Shown here: positions 28,052 through 37,375 of the stretch, piece by piece | How the letters are laid out: each line of letters opens with the position of its first letter | Numbering within the stretch: position 1 is the stretch's first letter | Source: Bradyrhizobium sp. Ash2021 | Lineage (GTDB): Bacteria > Pseudomonadota > Alphaproteobacteria > Rhizobiales > Xanthobacteraceae | DNA length: 64,000 nt | NCBI RefSeq assembly: GCF_031202265.1 | Contig: NZ_CP100604.1 | Location: forward strand, 4,198,501 to 4,262,500 | Reading direction: 5' to 3' | The notes under the pieces: generated by a model | Seen by the model: only the letters and a program-made list of their open reading frames with translations | Databases searched by the model: none | Told to the model about the DNA's origin: nothing | Made by a program: the position numbers and the translations under genes

Positions 28052-28642
28052 ATGCGCCGCTCACAACGTTTGATCGCAGCCGCCGTCGTCATCGCGCTGT
28101 CCGGCGTGCTGGCGGGCTGTTCGAGCAGCCTGAGCAATTTCGATCCGTCCGATCTGCTCGACTTCCTCGACACCAAGAAAAAGCTGCCCGGTGAGCGCAA
28201 GCCGGTATTCCCGGATGGCGTGCCGGGCCTCGAGCAGGGCGTGCCGAAGGAATTGTACAAGGGCTCCCGGCAGGAGCAGATCGACCAGCAGAACGCCGCC
28301 GCGGCGGCGGCTGCCGAGGCCCCGCCGCCCGAGCCGGCGCCGGCGCCGAAGGGCAAGCGATCGAAGGGCAAGGGCAAGCCGCCCGCGACGGCCGGCACCG
28401 AGCCTGCGGCTGCGCCCGCCGCCACCGCGGCCGCTGCCGACGCCGTGCCGGAGGAAGAAGCCGGAACCGCCGCCGCACCGCCGGCACCCAAGCCCAAAAA
28501 GATCGCGCGCAAGCGCACCACCGCGCCGCCGCCTGATCAGACCGCCCAGCCGGCCGCACAACCGGCCAACCCGGCGCAACCGTCGCAACAATCCGCCGCG
28601 CCGTTCCCGGCACCGATGCCGAGCGGCACCTTCACGCGCTAG
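28052..28642 (+). CDS. Short lipoprotein with BamB-like leader and Ala/Pro-rich tail
   Basis: 196 residues. A lipoprotein signal peptide ends in the lipobox LAGC (Cys about residue 22). The following segment SNFDPSDLLDFLDTKKK is joined to LPGERKPVFPDGVPGL. LPGER just after the lipidated region is what I recall from the N-terminus of alphaproteobacterial BamB. The beta-propeller of BamB is entirely missing, however; the remaining 120 residues are Ala/Pro/Lys-rich low complexity. It lies between the YfgM-like gene and der, exactly where bamB is found in related genomes. Its function is unknown. Confidence 0.8.
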   Translation: MRRSQRLIAAAVVIALSGVLAGCSSSLSNFDPSDLLDFLDTKKKLPGERKPVFPDGVPGLEQGVPKELYKGSRQEQIDQQNAAAAAAAEAPPPEPAPAPKGKRSKGKGKPPATAGTEPAAAPAATAAAADAVPEEEAGTAAAPPAPKPKKIARKRTTAPPPDQTAQPAAQPANPAQPSQQSAAPFPAPMPSGTFTR

Positions 28643-28695
28643 GTTTTGTTTTCAGCTCATTGACACCCGCGTCCTGACGGGCGAACGGATTTCTT

Positions 28696-30081
28696 ATGTC
28701 TTTCACATTCGCCATCATCGGCCGGCCCAATGTCGGAAAATCGACGCTGTTCAATCGGCTGGTTGGGCAGAAGCTCGCGCTGGTCGATGACGAGCCCGGC
28801 GTCACCCGCGACCGCCGCGAGGGTGCGGGCCGTCTCGGCGATCTCGAATTCACCATCATCGACACCGCCGGCCTCGACGAGGGCGCCAAGGGGTCGCTGA
28901 CGGCGCGGATGCAGGAGCAGACCGAAACCGCGATTGCGCTCGCCGACGCGCTGATGTTCGTGATCGACGCCCGCGCGGGTCTGACGCCGAACGATCGCGC
29001 CTTTGCCGATTTCGCGCGCCGCGCCAACAAGCCGGTGGTGCTGGTCGCCAACAAGAGCGAGGGCCGGCATGGTGAAGTCGGCGCGATGGAATCCTATGCG
29101 CTGGGGCTCGGCGATCCCGTGCAGATATCGGCCGAGCATGGCGAGGGCTTGAGCGATCTCTACGACGCATTGCGCGTGCTGATGCCGGAGCCGGTCGAAG
29201 AGAGCGAGGAATTCGACGATGACGATGTCATCGAATCCGACGAGGATCTCGCCACGCGTCCGATTCGCGTCGCCATCGTCGGCCGTCCCAATGCCGGCAA
29301 ATCCACGCTGATCAACCATCTGCTCGGTGAGGAGCGGCTCCTGACCAGCCCCGAAGCCGGCACCACGCGCGATTCCATTTCCGTCGAGATCAATTGGCAG
29401 GGGCGCGATTTCCGGGTGTTCGATACCGCCGGATTGCGGCGGCGCTCGCGGATCGAGGAAAAGCTGGAAAAACTCTCGGTGGCGGACGCGCTGCGCGCGA
29501 TACGCTTTGCCGAAGTCGTCGTGCTGATGATGGATTCGCAGAACCGGTTCGAGGAACAGGATCTGCGCATCGCCGATTTGATCGAGCGCGAGGGCCGGGC
29601 GCTGGTGATCGCCGTCAACAAATGGGATTTGATGGAGCAGAAGGGCAGTCTGATTTCGACGCTGCGCACTGACGTCGATCATCTGTTGCCGCAGGTCAAG
29701 GGCGCGCCGGTTGTCGCGGTGTCCGGCCTGATGGGCGAGGGCATCGACCGCCTGATGACCGCGATCCAGGAAGCCTATGCGGTGTGGAACCGGCGCGTGC
29801 CGACGGCGGCGCTCAATCGCTGGTTCGAGCAGGCCGTTGACGCCAACCCGCCGCCGGCGGTGTCGGGCCGCCGCCTGAAGCTGAACTACATCACCCAGGC
29901 CAAGGCGCGGCCGCCGAGCTTCATCCTGTTCTGCTCGCGCGCCGACGCCGTGCCGAAATCCTATCTGCGCTATCTGGTCAATACCCTGCGCGAATTCTTC
30001 GAATTGCCGGGCACGCCGGTGCGGATCTCGCTGCGCGAGAAGGAAAATCCGTTCGCCCACAAGCGCAAACGGCCGTCATGA
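28696..30081 (+). CDS. der: Ribosome biogenesis GTPase Der
   Basis: 461 residues with two tandem GTPase domains, the hallmark of Der (EngA). G1 motifs are GRPNVGKS (about residue 8) and GRPNAGKS (about 195), and G3 motifs are DTAGL in each. NKSEG and NKWD serve as G4. The C-terminal KH-like domain contains [19 protein letters not shown]. An acidic linker ([17 protein letters not shown]) separates the GTPase domains. It acts in 50S subunit assembly. The stop overlaps the start of the MFS gene (ATGA), so the two are coupled. Confidence 0.95.
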   Translation: MSFTFAIIGRPNVGKSTLFNRLVGQKLALVDDEPGVTRDRREGAGRLGDLEFTIIDTAGLDEGAKGSLTARMQEQTETAIALADALMFVIDARAGLTPNDRAFADFARRANKPVVLVANKSEGRHGEVGAMESYALGLGDPVQISAEHGEGLSDLYDALRVLMPEPVEESEEFDDDDVIESDEDLATRPIRVAIVGRPNAGKSTLINHLLGEERLLTSPEAGTTRDSISVEINWQGRDFRVFDTAGLRRRSRIEEKLEKLSVADALRAIRFAEVVVLMMDSQNRFEEQDLRIADLIEREGRALVIAVNKWDLMEQKGSLISTLRTDVDHLLPQVKGAPVVAVSGLMGEGIDRLMTAIQEAYAVWNRRVPTAALNRWFEQAVDANPPPAVSGRRLKLNYITQAKARPPSFILFCSRADAVPKSYLRYLVNTLREFFELPGTPVRISLREKENPFAHKRKRPS

Positions 30082-31325
30082 GCGAGCAGGCCGCGAACGG
30101 TGTGGTTGAAACCCCTCCGGCGCGCGGCGCGGCGGTGATTTTTATCTTCGTCACCATTTTGCTCGATACGCTGGCGCTCGGCGTCATCATTCCGATCCTG
30201 CCCAAACTGATCGAAAGCTTCGTCAACAACGATACCGCCAACGCCGCGCGCATCTTCGGCCTGTTCGGCACCGCCTGGGCGCTGATGCAGTTCCTATTCT
30301 CGCCGATCCTGGGTGGGCTGTCGGACCGGTTCGGCCGGCGGCCGGTGGTGCTATTGTCGAATTTCGGCCTCGGGGCGGATTACGTGCTGATGGCGCTGGC
30401 GCCGTCGCTGATCTGGCTGTTTGTCGGCCGGGTGATTTCGGGCATCACCTCGGCCAGCATCTCGACGGCGTTTGCCTACATCACCGACGTCACGCCGCCG
30501 GAAAAACGCGCGACCGTATTCGGCAAGATCGGCGTCGCCTTCGGCGCCGGATTCATTCTGGGGCCTGCGCTCGGCGGGCTGCTCGGGGGCTTCGATCCGC
30601 GGCTGCCATTCTGGGTCGCGGCGGGATTGAGCTTTGCCAATGCGATGTACGGCCTGCTGATCCTGCCGGAATCGCTGCCCCCGGCGCGCCGCTCGCCGTT
30701 CCGCTGGAAAAGCGCGAACCCGATTGGCGCGCTGCATTTGCTGCGTTCGAGCCGGGTGCTTGCCGGCCTGTCGCTGGCGAATTTCTTTGCCCAGCTCGCG
30801 CATGTGGTGCTGCCCTCGACCTTCGTGCTGTACGCGACCTATCGCTACGGCTGGAATACGACCACGGTCGGCGCCACGCTGGCGCTGGTCGGCATCTGCG
30901 CGATGGTGGTGCAGGGCACGACCATCGGCCCAATCGTCAGGCGGTTCGGCGAACGGCGCGCCCTGATGTTCGGCCTGGCCTGCGGCGCCGTCGGCTTCTT
31001 CATCTTCGGTGCGGCGCCGAGCGGGCCGCTGTTCTGGGCCGGCATTCCCGTAATGGCATTGTGGGGCATTGCGGGTGCTGCGACCCAGGCGCTGACGACG
31101 CAACTGGTGGCGCCCGATCAGCAGGGCCAGTTGCAGGGCGCCACCAACAGCGTGCAGAGCGTCTCGCAGCTGATCGGGCCGTTTCTGTTCACGCTGATAT
31201 TTGCCTGGTTCATCGGCGCGAACGCGCCGTTCAAACTACCAGGCGCGCCGTTCTATCTCGCATCGGCGCTGCTGCTGCTGGCGCTGGTGATCGCGCTGCG
31301 GACGCTGGCGGGCAAGAGATCGTAG
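30078..31325 (+). CDS. MFS transporter, TCR/Tet-like
   Basis: 415 residues with about 12 membrane helices. MFS features are [20 protein letters not shown] (Tet-type motif D-like start), the loop motif [34 protein letters not shown], and [14 protein letters not shown] (motif C, typical of drug:proton antiporters). It resembles tetracycline-resistance-type exporters, but relatives in soil bacteria have many substrates and resistance should not be assumed. It overlaps der by four bases. A repeat-type hairpin at 31336-31368 ends the unit. Confidence 0.88.
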   Translation: MSEQAANGVVETPPARGAAVIFIFVTILLDTLALGVIIPILPKLIESFVNNDTANAARIFGLFGTAWALMQFLFSPILGGLSDRFGRRPVVLLSNFGLGADYVLMALAPSLIWLFVGRVISGITSASISTAFAYITDVTPPEKRATVFGKIGVAFGAGFILGPALGGLLGGFDPRLPFWVAAGLSFANAMYGLLILPESLPPARRSPFRWKSANPIGALHLLRSSRVLAGLSLANFFAQLAHVVLPSTFVLYATYRYGWNTTTVGATLALVGICAMVVQGTTIGPIVRRFGERRALMFGLACGAVGFFIFGAAPSGPLFWAGIPVMALWGIAGAATQALTTQLVAPDQQGQLQGATNSVQSVSQLIGPFLFTLIFAWFIGANAPFKLPGAPFYLASALLLLALVIALRTLAGKRS

Positions 31326-31335
31326 GAAATTGTAG

Positions 31336-31368
31336 GGTGGGCAAAGGCGCACTTGCGCCGTGCCCACC
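31336..31368. terminator. Nested hairpin at a convergent gene junction
   Basis: GGTGGGCA (31336-31343) pairs with TGCCCACC (31361-31368), and inside it GGCGCA pairs with TGCGCC with a two-base loop. The short AA/GT bulge is the only break. It lies between the converging MFS gene and the NHL pseudogene, where a bidirectional terminator is expected; flanking T-runs are weak. It also resembles a repeat family known from Bradyrhizobium. Confidence 0.55.
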
Positions 31369-31455
31369 GTTCTCACTGCACGAGAGGTGGTGTGCACGCT
31401 GAGTTTATTCATCGGGCGCGTGTGTTAGTTGGTCCGGGGTTTCCCGGCAATCCGC

Positions 31456-32158
31456 CTATCGTAGCGCGTCCGAGGTCAGTTTGAACTTCTGGATCCGCTT
31501 GCCGGTATCGACTTCGGCGGTATAAACGTTGCCCTTGGCGTCCATCGGCGACGTAGATTTCGTTCGCGTCCTTGTCGATCGCGGCCTCGGCGGGTTTGCC
31601 GAGCTGGGTGGTGTCGTTGCTTCCCTTGCTCGGTGCGATCTTGCCGATCTGCGACACGAACTTGCCGTCGAGGGTGAATTTCAGGATCGCGTTGTCGTTG
31701 TCGGCATTGCCGCCGATCCAGACGAAGCCGCGTTCGTCGACTTCGATGCCGTGCTCGCGGCCGACCCATTCATAGCCTTCGCCGGGGCCGCCCCACGAGC
31801 GCAGCAGATTGCCGTCGACATCGAACTCCAGCACCGGCGGCGCCGACACGCAGCATTTCGAACGCGGCGGATTGAGCGTCGCACCCTTCTCGTCGTCGGT
31901 CAGTGAACGCGGGCGATGGATCACCCAGATGTGGCCCTGCCAGTCGACGGTGATGCCGCCGACCTGGCCGAGGATCCAGTTGTTCGGCAGCGGCTTTGGC
32001 CACGCCGCGTCGACCGCAAAGGTCGGGATCTCGCCGGCCTGCGCGGTGTGCGAAAGCTGGGGCGCGCCGACCAGCCCGGCGGCAGCGATGCAGGCGTAAA
32101 GCGTTTTGGTGAGACGTGTGACGGCAGGTATCGGGCGCGCGCGATTGAACATCCGCAT
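31456..32158 (-). pseudogene. Broken NHL-repeat (beta-propeller) secreted protein
   Basis: The frame starts at 32158 (GGAGG upstream) with a signal peptide ending near HTAQAG. It continues as an NHL-type propeller: ILGQVGGITVDWQGHIWVIH, EHGIEVDERGFVWIGGNADN, KPAEAAIDKDANEIYVADG. At 31542-31547 the frame breaks. The neighbouring frame resumes as GNVYTAEVDTGKRIQKF, the usual C-terminal end of this protein type, and stops at 31456. The middle blades, roughly 100-150 residues by comparison with family members from memory, are missing. The junction contains CGATGG, a sequence expected at both ends of the lost segment. The remaining open frame runs to 31409 with a nonsense tail. Confidence 0.75.
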
Positions 32159-32248
32159 CTTGGCTTCCTCCCTTGATTTTATTGGCGGGTTTTCCCGCTT
32201 GGGGGAGCAGTCAATCGTGGGGAGGCCGGGGAGTCAACGGTTTGACAC

Positions 32249-32363
32249 CGTCATTGCGAGCGCAAGCGAAGCAATCCATCGCGCCGCATAAAGATAGAAT
32301 GGATTGCTTCGCGGAGCCTGTCATCGGGCGCGCATTCGCGCGACCCGTTGGCTCGCAATGACG
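32249..32363. repeat. Dispersed inverted repeat
   Basis: Outer arms CGTCATTGCGAGC and GCTCGCAATGACG, and inner arms GCGAAGCAATCCAT and ATGGATTGCTTCGC, form a long imperfect palindrome of about 115 bases. This is a very common intergenic element in Bradyrhizobium and relatives. It separates the NHL pseudogene from the SDR gene. Confidence 0.8.
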
Positions 32364-32373
32364 TGGAATGAGC

Positions 32374-33117
32374 TTACGCCGGCGCCCGAAAGCTCATCAG
32401 TGTGCGCGTCTTGTAATCGTAAAATCTGCCGGTCTCAGCCCACGCCGGCGAACACATCGGCACGATGAACTCGGCGGCCTGTTCCGGCGTATCCAGCGTC
32501 ATCGGGTCTTCGCCCGGAAATACGGTGGCGCGCATGCGCGTGCGGATCGGGCCGGGGTTAAACAGATTGACGCGGATCGGCGTCGACGCGGTCTCATTGG
32601 CCCAGGTCCGCACCAGCGTCTCGAGTGCTGCTTTCGATGCGCCATAAGGGCCGACATAGGCGGCCGCCTTGTTGGCGGCGCCCGAGGTCACGAACACGGC
32701 GCGTCCGGCGTCAGACTGCTTGAGCAGCGGCTCCATGCAGCGGATCAGCTGGAAGTTCGCGGTGACGTTGATCGCCATCACGTCGTTCCAGGGTTTTAAT
32801 TCGATATGCCCGAGCGGCGAGGACGGGCCGGCCACACCGGCATTGCCGACGAGGATGTCGAGCTTGCCGTGGCGTTCATGCAGCGCGGCGCCGAGGCGGG
32901 CGATGCCGTCGAAATCGGTAAGGTTGAGCGGCACCAGCGTGGCGCTGCCGCCGCCGTCCTTCCTGATCTCGTCATCGAGCTCTTCAAGCCCGCCTTGCGT
33001 CCGTGCGACGGCAACGACATGCGCGCCGGCCTTGGCGAGCGCGCGCGCCGTGGCATAGCCGATGCCGCGCGAGGCGCCGGTGACGAGGGCGATACGGGAG
33101 GCGAGGGGAAGGGGCAT
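32374..33117 (-). CDS. SDR family NAD(P)-dependent oxidoreductase
   Basis: 247 residues, classical short-chain dehydrogenase: cofactor loop TGASRGIG, VGNAGVAGPSS (NNAG position), catalytic Ser in VFVTSGAAN and the YGASK motif (YxxxK intact). The C-terminus FYDYKTRTL is less usual. The substrate is unknown. It is on the same strand as purF, 164 bases downstream, with a palindromic repeat between them. I recall this SDR as a regular neighbour of cvpA-purF in Bradyrhizobium. Confidence 0.88.
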   Translation of the reverse strand: MPLPLASRIALVTGASRGIGYATARALAKAGAHVVAVARTQGGLEELDDEIRKDGGGSATLVPLNLTDFDGIARLGAALHERHGKLDILVGNAGVAGPSSPLGHIELKPWNDVMAINVTANFQLIRCMEPLLKQSDAGRAVFVTSGAANKAAAYVGPYGASKAALETLVRTWANETASTPIRVNLFNPGPIRTRMRATVFPGEDPMTLDTPEQAAEFIVPMCSPAWAETGRFYDYKTRTLMSFRAPA

Positions 33118-33135
33118 TCAGGTAATTCTCTTCGA

Positions 33136-33281
33136 CGTCGTCCCGGCGAAAGCCGGGACCCATACGCCGTGACGGCTGTAATCGGGGAAGGTGTCTATGT
33201 CTAATTTCGCGCGAACAACTGACGCCCGGGGTTATGGGTCCCCGCGCCGGAGCGCAATTGCGCCCTAGGCGGGGACGACAG
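33136..33281. repeat. Dispersed inverted repeat between purF and the SDR gene
   Basis: Left arm GTCGTCCCGGCGAAAGCCGG then GACCCATA, right arm TATGGGTCCCCGCGCCGG ... GCGGGGACGACA, around a variable centre. The element ends against the purF stop codon. Its hairpins may end purF transcription, though no T-run is obvious. Confidence 0.75.
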
Positions 33282-34799
33282 TTAGCTCGCCTCCGCCAGC
33301 AGCGACAACTGCCGGGGTGACGGTTCGACCTGGGTCTGGTCGGTGAGGTGGGTCGGATAGGCGCCGGTAAAGCAGTGGTCGGCGAATTTCGGATTGGCGG
33401 GATCGCGGCCGGGCTCGCCCATGGCGCGGTACATGCCGTCGATCGACAGGAATGCCAGCGAATCCGCGCCGATGATCTCGCGCATTTCTTCGAGGCTGTG
33501 GGTCGCGGCCAACAGGCCGCCGCGGTCGGGCAGGTCGATGCCGTAATAATCCGGGTACAGGATCGGCGGCGAGGCGAGGCGGAAATGGACTTCGCGGGCG
33601 CCGGCGTCGCGCATCATGCGCACGATCTTCTTCGAGGTGGTGCCGCGCACCAGCGAATCGTCGATCAGGATAATCCGCTTGCCCTCGATCGCAGCGCGGT
33701 TGGCCGAATGCTTCATGCGCACGCCGAGTTCGCGCACGCTCTGGGTCGGCTGAATGAAGGTGCGGCCGACATAGTGATTGCGGATGATACCGAGTTCGAA
33801 CGGCACGCCGGAATGCTGGCTGTAACCGAGCGCGGCAGGCACGCCGGAATCCGGCACCGGTACCACCACATCGACCTCGACATGGCTTTCACGTGCGAGC
33901 TGGGCGCCGAAGGCCTTTCGGACTTCATAGACCGAGCGGCCGCCGACGATGGAATCCGGCCGCGAGAAATAGATGTATTCGAAGATGCAGGGCCGCGGCG
34001 GCTTGGGCGGGAACGGCTTGTGGCTGTGCGCTCCCTGTTCGTCGAACACCAATATCTCGCCAGGCTCTACGTCGCGGACATATTTCGCGCCGATCATGTC
34101 GAGCGCGCAGGTTTCCGACGCCAGGATCGGGTGGCCGTCGAGATCGCCGAGCACCAAAGGACGGATGCCGAGCGGATCGCGCGCGCCGATCAGTTTCTTG
34201 TTGGTCAGCGACACCAGCGAATAGGCGCCCTCGATGGTGCGCAGCGCCTCGATGAAGCGGTCGATGAAGCGGCTGCGCTTGGACTGCGCGACCAGATGCA
34301 GGATCACTTCGGTGTCGGTGGTCGACTGCATCATGGCGCCGTGGAGGACGAGCTCGCGGCGCAGCGTCAGACCATTGGTGAGGTTGCCGTTGTGGCCGAC
34401 CGCGAAGCCGCCGGCATTGAGTTCGGCGAACAGCGGCTGCACGTTGCGCAGGATGGTGGCGCCGGTGGTGGAATAGCGGACATGGCCAACCGCGGCGTTG
34501 CCGGGCAGGCGCTCGATCACTTCGCGGCGGGAGAAGGTGTCGCCGACGAGGCCGAGCCGGCGCTCCGAGTGGAAGCGGCTGCCGTCGAAGGAGACGATGC
34601 CGGCGGCTTCCTGGCCGCGATGCTGAAGGGCGTGCAATCCGAGTGCGGTGATGGCGGCGGCCTCGGGGTGGCCGAAAATGCCGAACACGCCGCATTCCTC
34701 GCGTAACGTGTCGCCTTCGAGATCGTCCTGCAATTCGATCGGACCGGAGTTTCGGTCAAGTTGCTCGGCGGGATCGGAAGGGTTTTGCATCTCGTCCAT
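33282..34799 (-). CDS. purF: Amidophosphoribosyltransferase
   Basis: 505 residues. PurF makes 5-phosphoribosylamine from PRPP and glutamine, the first committed step of purine synthesis. After a 35-residue propeptide-like leader comes the N-terminal nucleophile Cys36 (ECGVFGIFGH). The glutaminase domain follows (LHALQHRGQEAAGI, GHVRYSTTG, GHNGNL), then the phosphoribosyltransferase with IILIDDSLVRGTTSKK. Cysteines for an iron-sulfur cluster are not evident from a quick reading. It lies downstream of cvpA (21-base gap), the same pair as in E. coli. Confidence 0.95.
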   Translation of the reverse strand: MDEMQNPSDPAEQLDRNSGPIELQDDLEGDTLREECGVFGIFGHPEAAAITALGLHALQHRGQEAAGIVSFDGSRFHSERRLGLVGDTFSRREVIERLPGNAAVGHVRYSTTGATILRNVQPLFAELNAGGFAVGHNGNLTNGLTLRRELVLHGAMMQSTTDTEVILHLVAQSKRSRFIDRFIEALRTIEGAYSLVSLTNKKLIGARDPLGIRPLVLGDLDGHPILASETCALDMIGAKYVRDVEPGEILVFDEQGAHSHKPFPPKPPRPCIFEYIYFSRPDSIVGGRSVYEVRKAFGAQLARESHVEVDVVVPVPDSGVPAALGYSQHSGVPFELGIIRNHYVGRTFIQPTQSVRELGVRMKHSANRAAIEGKRIILIDDSLVRGTTSKKIVRMMRDAGAREVHFRLASPPILYPDYYGIDLPDRGGLLAATHSLEEMREIIGADSLAFLSIDGMYRAMGEPGRDPANPKFADHCFTGAYPTHLTDQTQVEPSPRQLSLLAEAS

Positions 34800-34820
34800 C
34801 GCCTCTCGTTTGGCCTTGAG

Positions 34821-35450
34821 TTACTTGCCTGCGGGTTTCTCGATCAGCTTTTTGAGGCTGTCGCGCGCAGGCTTGCTGTAGCCATCACCGGATGCAGGGG
34901 CTGCCTGCTCGGTGTCAGTTTGATCGTCTTCGGGTTTATTCTTCTTGAATTTCTTTAAGATGGTGTTCTCGGGGTCGTCAGGCAAGAGCGCCATTAACCA
35001 TTCCCCGGTTCCCTGCAGCACCATCCGGGACTTCGCCCCGGTGACCCAATCGGGCCGAGATTTGTCCGGAACCAACCAGACGAAGAACTGGTAAGCGACG
35101 ACGACGATCAACAGCCCGCGCGCGAGGCCGAACAGGAACCCGAGCGTGCGGTCGAGCGCGCCAATTCGGGAATCCAGGATCATGTCGGAAATCCGCACCG
35201 TGATGATGGACACCACGATCAAGGTACCGATGAACACGCCGGCCACGACGACCACGGACGCGACCGTGTCGTTATTGAAATAAGTCTTGGCGGTCGGCAA
35301 GAGCTTCGAGAAGGCATATAGCGTGACCAAAGCCGCCGCGCCCCAGGCCGCGATCGACAGAATCTCGCGCATGAAGCCGCGCACCATCGCGAGCAGCCCC
35401 GAAATCAGCATCACTCCGAGCAGGACAAGGTCGAGTATTGTTATCGGCAT
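34821..35450 (-). CDS. cvpA: CvpA family protein
   Basis: 209 residues with about four membrane helices (ILDLVLLGVMLISGLLAMV; IAAWGAAALVTLYAF; VVVAGVFIGTLIVVSIITV; FLFGLARGLLIVVVAYQFF) and the typical RGFMREILSIAAWG. A charged cytoplasmic or periplasmic tail rich in K/E/D follows (FKKNKPEDDQTDTEQA). CvpA is needed for colicin V export in E. coli and otherwise has a poorly defined envelope role. It is in an operon with purF. Confidence 0.92.
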   Translation of the reverse strand: MPITILDLVLLGVMLISGLLAMVRGFMREILSIAAWGAAALVTLYAFSKLLPTAKTYFNNDTVASVVVVAGVFIGTLIVVSIITVRISDMILDSRIGALDRTLGFLFGLARGLLIVVVAYQFFVWLVPDKSRPDWVTGAKSRMVLQGTGEWLMALLPDDPENTILKKFKKNKPEDDQTDTEQAAPASGDGYSKPARDSLKKLIEKPAGK

Positions 35451-35607
35451 CGGCTGGTCAGGTCCGCTCGTACGTTCTCAAAACCTTGCGAATCGGCGTG
35501 TCGGTGCCGTCCTAGGTGACGGTCATATGGCGCATCCGGCAAGACCGGAATGACGCTGTCCCGCGCGCCGGATGTATAGCGGCGGGGGCAGGTCCCGTCA
35601 CGCCGCT

Positions 35608-37071
35608 TTAACCGTTCTCGCGACGGAATCGGGCCGGTGTGGCATTTTTCTCAGCCGCGCCCTCCCGCGAGCCCTCTTTGGCGCCTTTCGGGCTGCCGCG
35701 AGCGGCGATATCCGCGACCAGGCTGGTCAATCCGCCCACGGTATTGAGGGCGAGACCGGCGTCGCCGCCGACCTCTCCGCGGGCCGATTCGGGCAGCACG
35801 GCACGGCCGAAGCCGAGTTTTGCGGCTTCCTTCAGCCGCGCCGAGGTCTGCGCTACCGGCCGCACCGCGCCGGACAGGGAGATTTCGCCGAAATAGACCG
35901 CATCCGTCGGTAGCGGCGCATTGACCAGCGACGACACCAGCGCTGCGGCCGCGGCGAGGTCGGCCGCGGGCTCCTGAATCCGCAGGCCGCCCGCCACGTT
36001 CAGATAGACGTCGTATCCGGACAGTTTTACGCCGCAATGGGCCTCCAGCACCGCCAGCACCATCGACAGCCGGCTCGGATCCCAGCCCACCACCGCGCGG
36101 CGCGGCGTGCCGAGCGTGGTCGGCGCCACCAGGGCCTGCAATTCCACCAGCACCGGGCGGGTGCCCTCGATGCCCGCGAATACCGCCGTGCCCGGACTGC
36201 CGAGATCGCGTTCCGACAGGAACAATTCGGAGGGGTTGGAGACCTCGCGCAGCCCCAGCCCCGTCATCTCGAACACGCCGATCTCGTCGGTCGGGCCGAA
36301 TCGGTTCTTAACCGCGCGCAGGATCCGGAATTGCTGCGAGCCTTCGCCCTCGAACGACAGCACCGCGTCGACCATGTGCTCGACCACGCGAGGACCCGCG
36401 ATCTGGCCGTCCTTGGTGACGTGGCCGACCAGGATGATCGCCGCTCCCGATTTCTTGGCAAATCTGATCAGCGCCTGCGCCGAGGCGCGGACCTGCGTCA
36501 CGGTGCCGGGGGCTGATTCCACCGTGTCGGTCCACATGGTCTGGATCGAATCGATCACGATCAGCCGCGGCACGGTGCCTTCGGACAGCGTCGAGACGAT
36601 ATCCTCGACCGAAGTTTCGGCGGCGAGCTGCACCGGCGCATCGGCAAGTCCGAGCCGCTCGGCGCGCAGCCGCACCTGCGCCACTGCCTCTTCGCCTGAT
36701 ATGTAGACCACGCGATGGCCGGCGCGGGCCATCAGGCTGGTGGCTTGCGTCAACAATGTCGATTTGCCGATGCCGGGATCGCCGCCGACCAAAAGCACCG
36801 AGCCGCGCACAAAGCCGCCGCCGGTGACGCGGTCGAGTTCGACCATGCCGGAGGACAGGCGAGGAGCGTCCTGGCTCTTGCCGGTCAGGGATTCCAGCTT
36901 GAACGTTCGCCCTCTGCGTTTGGAGCGGATCGAGACCGGCATCGAGGTGGCGCCGGTGGTGTCCTCCTCGGCCAGCGTATTCCACTCGCCGCAGGACTCG
37001 CACTTGCCCTGCCAGCGATTATACGCCGCGCCGCAGTTCTGGCAGACAAAGGAGAGGGTGGATTTGGCCAT
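35608..37071 (-). CDS. radA: DNA repair protein RadA
   Basis: 487 residues. The zinc finger has C10, C13, C24 and C27 (CQNCGAAYNRWQGKCESC). A RecA-like ATPase domain has Walker A GGDPGIGKSTLL, the RadA-specific KNRFGPTDE, and a C-terminal Lon-like domain (GVKLSGYDVYLNVAGGLRI, GEISLSGAVRPV). RadA drives branch migration in recombination. The tail after about residue 450 is Gly/Glu/Arg-rich. It is followed by cvpA with a 157-base gap. Upstream DNA switches to poorly conserved small genes. Confidence 0.95.
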   Translation of the reverse strand: MAKSTLSFVCQNCGAAYNRWQGKCESCGEWNTLAEEDTTGATSMPVSIRSKRRGRTFKLESLTGKSQDAPRLSSGMVELDRVTGGGFVRGSVLLVGGDPGIGKSTLLTQATSLMARAGHRVVYISGEEAVAQVRLRAERLGLADAPVQLAAETSVEDIVSTLSEGTVPRLIVIDSIQTMWTDTVESAPGTVTQVRASAQALIRFAKKSGAAIILVGHVTKDGQIAGPRVVEHMVDAVLSFEGEGSQQFRILRAVKNRFGPTDEIGVFEMTGLGLREVSNPSELFLSERDLGSPGTAVFAGIEGTRPVLVELQALVAPTTLGTPRRAVVGWDPSRLSMVLAVLEAHCGVKLSGYDVYLNVAGGLRIQEPAADLAAAAALVSSLVNAPLPTDAVYFGEISLSGAVRPVAQTSARLKEAAKLGFGRAVLPESARGEVGGDAGLALNTVGGLTSLVADIAARGSPKGAKEGSREGAAEKNATPARFRRENG

Positions 37072-37375
37072 GGAGGGGTAATCGGTGGTGGGTTCGAATC
37101 CCTCCCCATAGCACGGAATGCGGCGCGAGGCCGCCCTAATAGACGGTCTCCTTTAGGCCATGCGTAACGCAATTGATCGAAATCCCTCTTCATCGAATTT
37201 CCGCTTCGAGCAATAAGCGGTTGTTCCCTACAATTCCGCTTTTGGACCCTTAGCTGAACTCGCGCTTTGGCCTGAGGCCCACTTTGCGCCAAACGCTCGT
37301 ATTCGTGACGTAACAAGCCAACCCGATTCATCGAGGCTTCGTCGATGGATCTTCCGTCCCCGGTTCGCCAATATC
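37072..37375. other. Gene-free region upstream of radA
   Basis: About 300 bases without a credible gene. It should contain the radA promoter on the minus strand. A short stretch GGTTCGAATCCCTCCCC at 37091-37107 looks like a tRNA T-arm, but no acceptor, anticodon or D-arm can be paired with it. Nothing else stands out. Confidence 0.4.

Noticed and set aside
30078..31325. Calling the MFS gene a tetracycline-resistance determinant
   Set aside because: Only general TCR/Tet-like MFS motifs are visible; substrate cannot be inferred and the gene is coupled to der.
37085..37110. tRNA T-arm-like sequence (GGTTCGAATCCC) upstream of radA
   Set aside because: The five-base T-stem is imperfect, and no acceptor, D-arm or anticodon stem can be paired in the preceding 80 bases. 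A remnant attachment site is possible, but no second copy was found in the window.
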